Origin: Chryseobacterium gleum
Lineage (GTDB): Bacteria; Bacteroidota; Bacteroidia; Flavobacteriales_D; Sanyastnellaceae
Assembly (NCBI GenBank): GCA_945881835.1
Contig: CAMCVP010000004.1
Location: 95,813 to 159,812 of the forward strand
Direction of reading: 5' to 3'
Length of the DNA: 64,000 bases
The number at the start of each line of letters is the position of its first letter. Position 1 is the first letter of the stretch. Positions 59,697-64,000 of this stretch are shown here, one piece after another. Below the pieces are notes generated by a model, which saw only the letters and a program-made list of their open reading frames with translations, was not told the origin of the DNA and did not search any database. Position numbers and translations under genes: made by a program.

Positions 59697-61313
59697 CTAC
59701 TTTCTAGTAGGCGTTCCCTCCAAGAACTTAACCATCTTGCCGTTCTCGTAAATGCCACGCTGAAGCAGCTTGCCCGATTTCTTGTCGTACATGGTGCATT
59801 CGCCGTGGTAACGGTTGTTCTTGTAATTCGCGTCTTCTTCCAACATTCCTTTCTCGGTATAGATTTTACTCGGTCCGTTTAGTTCGCCATTCTCATAGGT
59901 GCAATCGCGCCATAAGCCACCGAAGTCGTAGTAGTATTTCCAACGTCCTGTGCGCTTACCCAATTTAAATTTTCCTTCGCTAATGGGTCTGCCACTTTCG
60001 TTGTACAAAATGGAAGTGCCATTCAATTCGCCATTCTTTCCGTAAGTAATCACACTCTCCAATTGTCCTCGTTCAGAATAGTTCATCCATTTACCCACCT
60101 TCTGATTGTCTTTCCAACTTCCAATGTACAAATACCTTCCGTTCTTTGGCTCATAGCCAATCCACTTGCCATACATCTTGCCCGCCTTGAAACTTCCTTC
60201 GTCTTTCACTTTTCCGTTCTCATACCAGCTCATCCACTTGCCATCTTCTTCTCCCAATTTGTAATTTCCTTTCTGCAACAATCCGCCGTCTTCATACCAC
60301 GTGCTCCATTCACCTTCCTTGTTATCGGCCACGAAATTTCCTTCCTTCCATTTCTTTTCGCTCGGGTATTGATACACCCAATTTCCTTCCATTTTCCCAC
60401 TAGCGTATTTTCCCTTCGATTGCCACACACCATTATCATGATAGAAAATCCAATCGCCATCTTGAAGGTCTTCCACGAAATTTCCTTCCATGTCTTTCAC
60501 ACCGTTTTCACGATACCATTCCCAATTTCCGGTCTTCTTTCCGTTGTCGAAAGTTCCTTTTACATACAACTTCCCATTATCAAAATACTCTTCGTAAGGC
60601 CCTGTTACCAAGCCTTCCGAATAAGTGGTTGTTTTCCGAAGCTTTCCGTTGCTAAAGAATTCACTCCACTTTCCGTCTTTAATTCCTTTCAGATACTGAC
60701 CCGAAGTTTGAATGTTTCCTTTCGAGAAAAAGGCTTCGAAAATTCCGTCAGGAACTCCGTTCGAATATGTTGTTCTACTCAATAATTTGTCATCTTCATT
60801 TACTTCTGGAAGTACACCTGTTCCGTTCGTTATCGTTTGAATTCCTTTCTTGTCGAAATAGGAAATGAGCAGCACACTCGAGGTGTCATACTTCAAAACA
60901 CTGTTCAATTTTCCATTGTCGTAATAGGCACTCCACTCTCCGGTTTTCTTCCCCTTGAAGAAATTTCCTTCTTGTATTTTAATTCCTTTCTCGTTGAAGG
61001 TGCGCTGCACGCTGTCTTCCACCCCGAATTTGAAATACCCTTCCACCTGCAATTTTCCAGTCGTGTGATAGCGAAATACTTTTCCGTTGAAGTAACCGTT
61101 ACGGTAGGTGCTCTCTTCCTGAAGCGTTCCGTCTTCATAATAAAATTTCCAGATACTGTCTTCCTTTCCAACTACATTGAATTTCCCAATGCTGCGAATT
61201 TTTCCATTCGGATAAAGGTCTTTGTACATTTTCTGTGCATTTCCGTTCAACGAAAACAGACATGCGAATACTACGATAAAGATGGGCGCTAGGCGAAAGA
61301 GAGTCTTCTTCAT
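59697..61313 (-). CDS. MORN-variant (YwqK-like) repeat protein
   Basis: Many repeats of the type YxNGKxxxxGxFxxGKxxGxW; signal peptide; start corrected from 61379. Confidence 0.85.
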   Translation of the reverse strand: MKKTLFRLAPIFIVVFACLFSLNGNAQKMYKDLYPNGKIRSIGKFNVVGKEDSIWKFYYEDGTLQEESTYRNGYFNGKVFRYHTTGKLQVEGYFKFGVEDSVQRTFNEKGIKIQEGNFFKGKKTGEWSAYYDNGKLNSVLKYDTSSVLLISYFDKKGIQTITNGTGVLPEVNEDDKLLSRTTYSNGVPDGIFEAFFSKGNIQTSGQYLKGIKDGKWSEFFSNGKLRKTTTYSEGLVTGPYEEYFDNGKLYVKGTFDNGKKTGNWEWYRENGVKDMEGNFVEDLQDGDWIFYHDNGVWQSKGKYASGKMEGNWVYQYPSEKKWKEGNFVADNKEGEWSTWYEDGGLLQKGNYKLGEEDGKWMSWYENGKVKDEGSFKAGKMYGKWIGYEPKNGRYLYIGSWKDNQKVGKWMNYSERGQLESVITYGKNGELNGTSILYNESGRPISEGKFKLGKRTGRWKYYYDFGGLWRDCTYENGELNGPSKIYTEKGMLEEDANYKNNRYHGECTMYDKKSGKLLQRGIYENGKMVKFLEGTPTRK

Positions 61314-61409
61314 GGTTCGAAAATAATCGGTACTGTCGAATGTAAAACACCAAAGAACCTGTTTTATTGAACATCGCAAGTCTTATATTTGAACACTAAA
61401 CCTTTTGAA

Positions 61410-64000
61410 ATGCGTTCGACTCTACTTTCTTTTTCAATTGCTTTGTTGGCAGTTCTTGGTGCTTACTTTTTCATTCCTTCCGCTTCGAAATTAAAATTGT
61501 CTGGTGGTGCAATGGAAGAGGGACACGGCATTAATCCTTCCAGCAGAAAATATTTTGAATACATGCGTAACCGCGATCCGGAAACAGGAATAGTTCCTGA
61601 AGGAATTTTCGAGCGCTGCGTGAACTTCGCCAATCACATACCTCGCGTGGCAGACAGAGATTACGGTTGGACCAACAGAGGTCCCTATAACATTGGTGGA
61701 AGAACGCGCGCCTTCGCTGTAGACGTGTTGAATAGCAATCACCTTATTGCAGGATCTGTTACGGGTGGAATGTGGAATTCATTGAACGGAGGACAATCGT
61801 GGATTAAGACTACAGCACCGGAGCAACTTCAAAGTGTTAGTTCGATTGCGCAAGACACGCGCCCTGGACATGAGAATACATGGTACTATGGTTCGGGTGA
61901 AGAATTTTACGGTGTGGTTTCAGGAACTTCTTTCACAGCATTGCTCAGTGGAGACGGTATGTGGAAGAGCACGGACAACGGACAAACTTGGTCGCACCTG
62001 ATGACGACTTCAAGCGGAACGCCGCAAAACAATATGCAAAATGGAAGCTACGATTTCATTTGGCGTGTCATCACCGATCACACCAACCTGAACGAAGATG
62101 TGGTATATGCAGCCGTTTACAATGGAATTATTCGCAGTAGCGACGGAGGAAATACGTGGACAGAAGTGCTTGGATTTACTTCGGGAGCAAGTGAGTTTGT
62201 AGATGTTATGATGACTCCAAGTGGAGTCTTGTATGCAACGTTCAGCGATAACAGCACGAACGGTGGCGGATTCTTCAGAAGCACCGATGGTTTTAACTGG
62301 ACGGAAATTTCTCCAACGCTTCCGCAAATTGCGAATTTGAGAAGAACAGTAATGTGTTCGAATCCGCAGAATGAAAACGAAATTTATTTCTTGGGTGAAA
62401 CCATTAACAACACGTTCTACCCGATAGATCACTTCTTCTACAAGTACACTTACCTCGGCGGCGATGGAAGCGGTACAGAAGGAAGTTGGGAGAATCGTTC
62501 AGCGAATTTACCTACAGTTCCTTGTCAATTGTTTACAGGAATCGATTACGATTTTGCAACGTTTAGAACGCAGTTTAGTTACGACATGTGCATTGCACAT
62601 CATCCTACCATTGCTGATTTAGTGTTTATTGGTGGAACAAATCTTCACAGAAGCACGGATGCATTTGCTACTTCCACTTCTGTGGATTGGATTGGCGGAT
62701 ACCGTTGCAATGTTCCTGAGCCTTGGCATTATGTCTATGCCGAGCACCATCCTGATCAGCATTTCATAACCTTCGATCCAGCCAACGATTTAGGGATGTA
62801 TAGTTTGAACGATGGAGGTGTGAGATATACGGCAGATGTAACCGCTGACAGCGTGCAATGGCAATCGTTGAACAACGGCTATTTGACTTCGCAATTTTAC
62901 ACCGTTGCTGTGGAGCCGGGAAATACGAACAGTCAATTCTTAATGGGAGGAATGCAAGACAACGGAACCTGGTTAACACACACCTCAGATGCAACATCTC
63001 CGTGGAAAGAAATGCATGCCGATGATGGTGCGTATTGCGCAATGCCTTTTGGTGCAGACTATGTAATCACCAGCTCTCAGAGCGGGCGTATTTTCAAGAA
63101 GTCGATTGATGAAAACGGTAATCTTACGGGCACAGAGCGAATAGACGCAGAGAACGGCCCTGCTGCTTTATTTATTAATCCGTTGTTATTAGATCCATGG
63201 ACCAACAGACTTTTCATAGCTGGAAATAAAATGATTTGGTACCTCGATCGCGTTGACACGATTTCGGTTACAGGAAATTATCCTACCGCTCGCAACACAG
63301 ACGATTGGTCGAATGTTGCAACAAGCACAATTACGCTTACGCAAGGAAGTATTTCATGCCTAGATATGGCCTACACAGACAACAGTGTGTTGTATTACGG
63401 AAGCTCAGCTGGCAAATTATTTAAGTTGACAGACTTATACGGAACACCTGTGAAGTCGAATATTTCTTCAACGTTGTTTCCACCCAACGCATACACTTCG
63501 GCAGTAAGTACAAATGATTTGAACGCGAATGAAGTCGTGGTTAGTTTTTCCAACTTCAACAAGAAAAGTATTTTCCATTCTACGGATGCTGGTGCATCAT
63601 GGGCAGATGTAAGTGGAAATTTGGAAGAGAACGTTGATGGAACAGGAAACGGACCTGCGGTGTATTGGGTTGAAATTTATCCGAGCACACCAACCATTTA
63701 TTTGGCTGGAACAAGTGCTGGTTTATTCAGCACTACCGAGTTGAATGGCGAAAGCACCGTTTGGCAAATGGAGGGTGCAAGCACAATAGGAAACGCAGTG
63801 GTAAACATGATTACTTCACGTCCGTTCGACGGGACGGTTGCCGTTGCAACGCATGCGAATGGAATATTCACTGCGAACCTACCTGTTGTTCCGGAAGTTT
63901 CTGTTGAGGCATTGGCGGAGCGCATGGTAACTGTATCTGCTTTCCCAAATCCAACAGTAGATGAAATTCATTTCAACATGCAATTGATGCCGGGAGAAAT
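61410..64000 (+). CDS. T9SS-secreted BNR/sortilin-like beta-propeller protein, truncated by the window edge
   Basis: Manual translation from ATG at 61410 (MRSTLLSFSIALLAVLGAYFF...GPYNIGGRTRAFAVDVLNSNHLIAGSVTGGMWNSLNGGQSWIK); ends in VSAFPNPTVDEIHF, a type A sorting-domain motif; no stop before 64000, so absent from the ORF track. Confidence 0.8.
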   Translation, partial: MRSTLLSFSIALLAVLGAYFFIPSASKLKLSGGAMEEGHGINPSSRKYFEYMRNRDPETGIVPEGIFERCVNFANHIPRVADRDYGWTNRGPYNIGGRTRAFAVDVLNSNHLIAGSVTGGMWNSLNGGQSWIKTTAPEQLQSVSSIAQDTRPGHENTWYYGSGEEFYGVVSGTSFTALLSGDGMWKSTDNGQTWSHLMTTSSGTPQNNMQNGSYDFIWRVITDHTNLNEDVVYAAVYNGIIRSSDGGNTWTEVLGFTSGASEFVDVMMTPSGVLYATFSDNSTNGGGFFRSTDGFNWTEISPTLPQIANLRRTVMCSNPQNENEIYFLGETINNTFYPIDHFFYKYTYLGGDGSGTEGSWENRSANLPTVPCQLFTGIDYDFATFRTQFSYDMCIAHHPTIADLVFIGGTNLHRSTDAFATSTSVDWIGGYRCNVPEPWHYVYAEHHPDQHFITFDPANDLGMYSLNDGGVRYTADVTADSVQWQSLNNGYLTSQFYTVAVEPGNTNSQFLMGGMQDNGTWLTHTSDATSPWKEMHADDGAYCAMPFGADYVITSSQSGRIFKKSIDENGNLTGTERIDAENGPAALFINPLLLDPWTNRLFIAGNKMIWYLDRVDTISVTGNYPTARNTDDWSNVATSTITLTQGSISCLDMAYTDNSVLYYGSSAGKLFKLTDLYGTPVKSNISSTLFPPNAYTSAVSTNDLNANEVVVSFSNFNKKSIFHSTDAGASWADVSGNLEENVDGTGNGPAVYWVEIYPSTPTIYLAGTSAGLFSTTELNGESTVWQMEGASTIGNAVVNMITSRPFDGTVAVATHANGIFTANLPVVPEVSVEALAERMVTVSAFPNPTVDEIHFNMQLMPGE

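Noticed and set aside
60063-60785. 240-aa plus-strand ORF opposite the MORN gene
   Set aside because: Antisense to a clear repeat protein; its regular FP/HP/IPF-rich composition is the shadow of the 69-bp MORN repeat.
60837-61292. 151-aa plus-strand ORF
   Set aside because: Also antisense to the MORN-repeat gene, no family features.
62010-62432. 140-aa minus-strand ORF
   Set aside because: Antisense to the T9SS beta-propeller gene that runs open from 61410 to the window end.
1-64000. tRNA or rRNA genes, prophage or IS transposase
   Set aside because: No cloverleaf-like or rRNA-like segments recognised by eye and no transposase, integrase or phage structural proteins among the ORFs; a tRNAscan/ISfinder run would be needed to exclude them fully.

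Overview
This 64 kb window is a gene-dense chromosome segment, most likely from a Bacteroidota/Flavobacteriales organism. That placement is inferred from type IX secretion (T9SS) signatures, TAnnTTTG promoter boxes and the bamA-skp-skp-murI gene order. From left to right it contains: (1) a 13-gene minus-strand surface-polysaccharide operon (15046 to 87) with glycosyltransferases, asparagine synthase, Wzy-like polymerase, acyltransferase and a WbpE/WbpD/WbpB-like sugar-nucleotide trio, headed by a ThiF-rhodanese protein; (2) housekeeping genes acpP, fabF, rnc, kbl, a YfiR/PP2C signalling operon, pdxJ, nadK, uppS, bamA, two skp-like genes, murI, purH, a YebC-family gene, pepP and an AddA-like nuclease; (3) an MbnP/MbnH-like metal-heme cluster; (4) a giant PKD-repeat T9SS protein coupled to PorP/SprF; (5) a desaturase, murB, an AddB-like nuclease, a glycosyltransferase, a HigBA-type toxin-antitoxin module, a MORN-repeat protein and a T9SS protein cut by the window edge. 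The most unusual signal is not protein-coding. It is a set of arrays of very small hairpins in which the 3-nt loop and the separator are nearly constant while the stems vary but stay perfectly self-complementary (about 58582-58811, 59660-59690 and 47-79). Two of these arrays lie in opposite orientation on either side of the HigBA module. I do not recognise this element as a named family.
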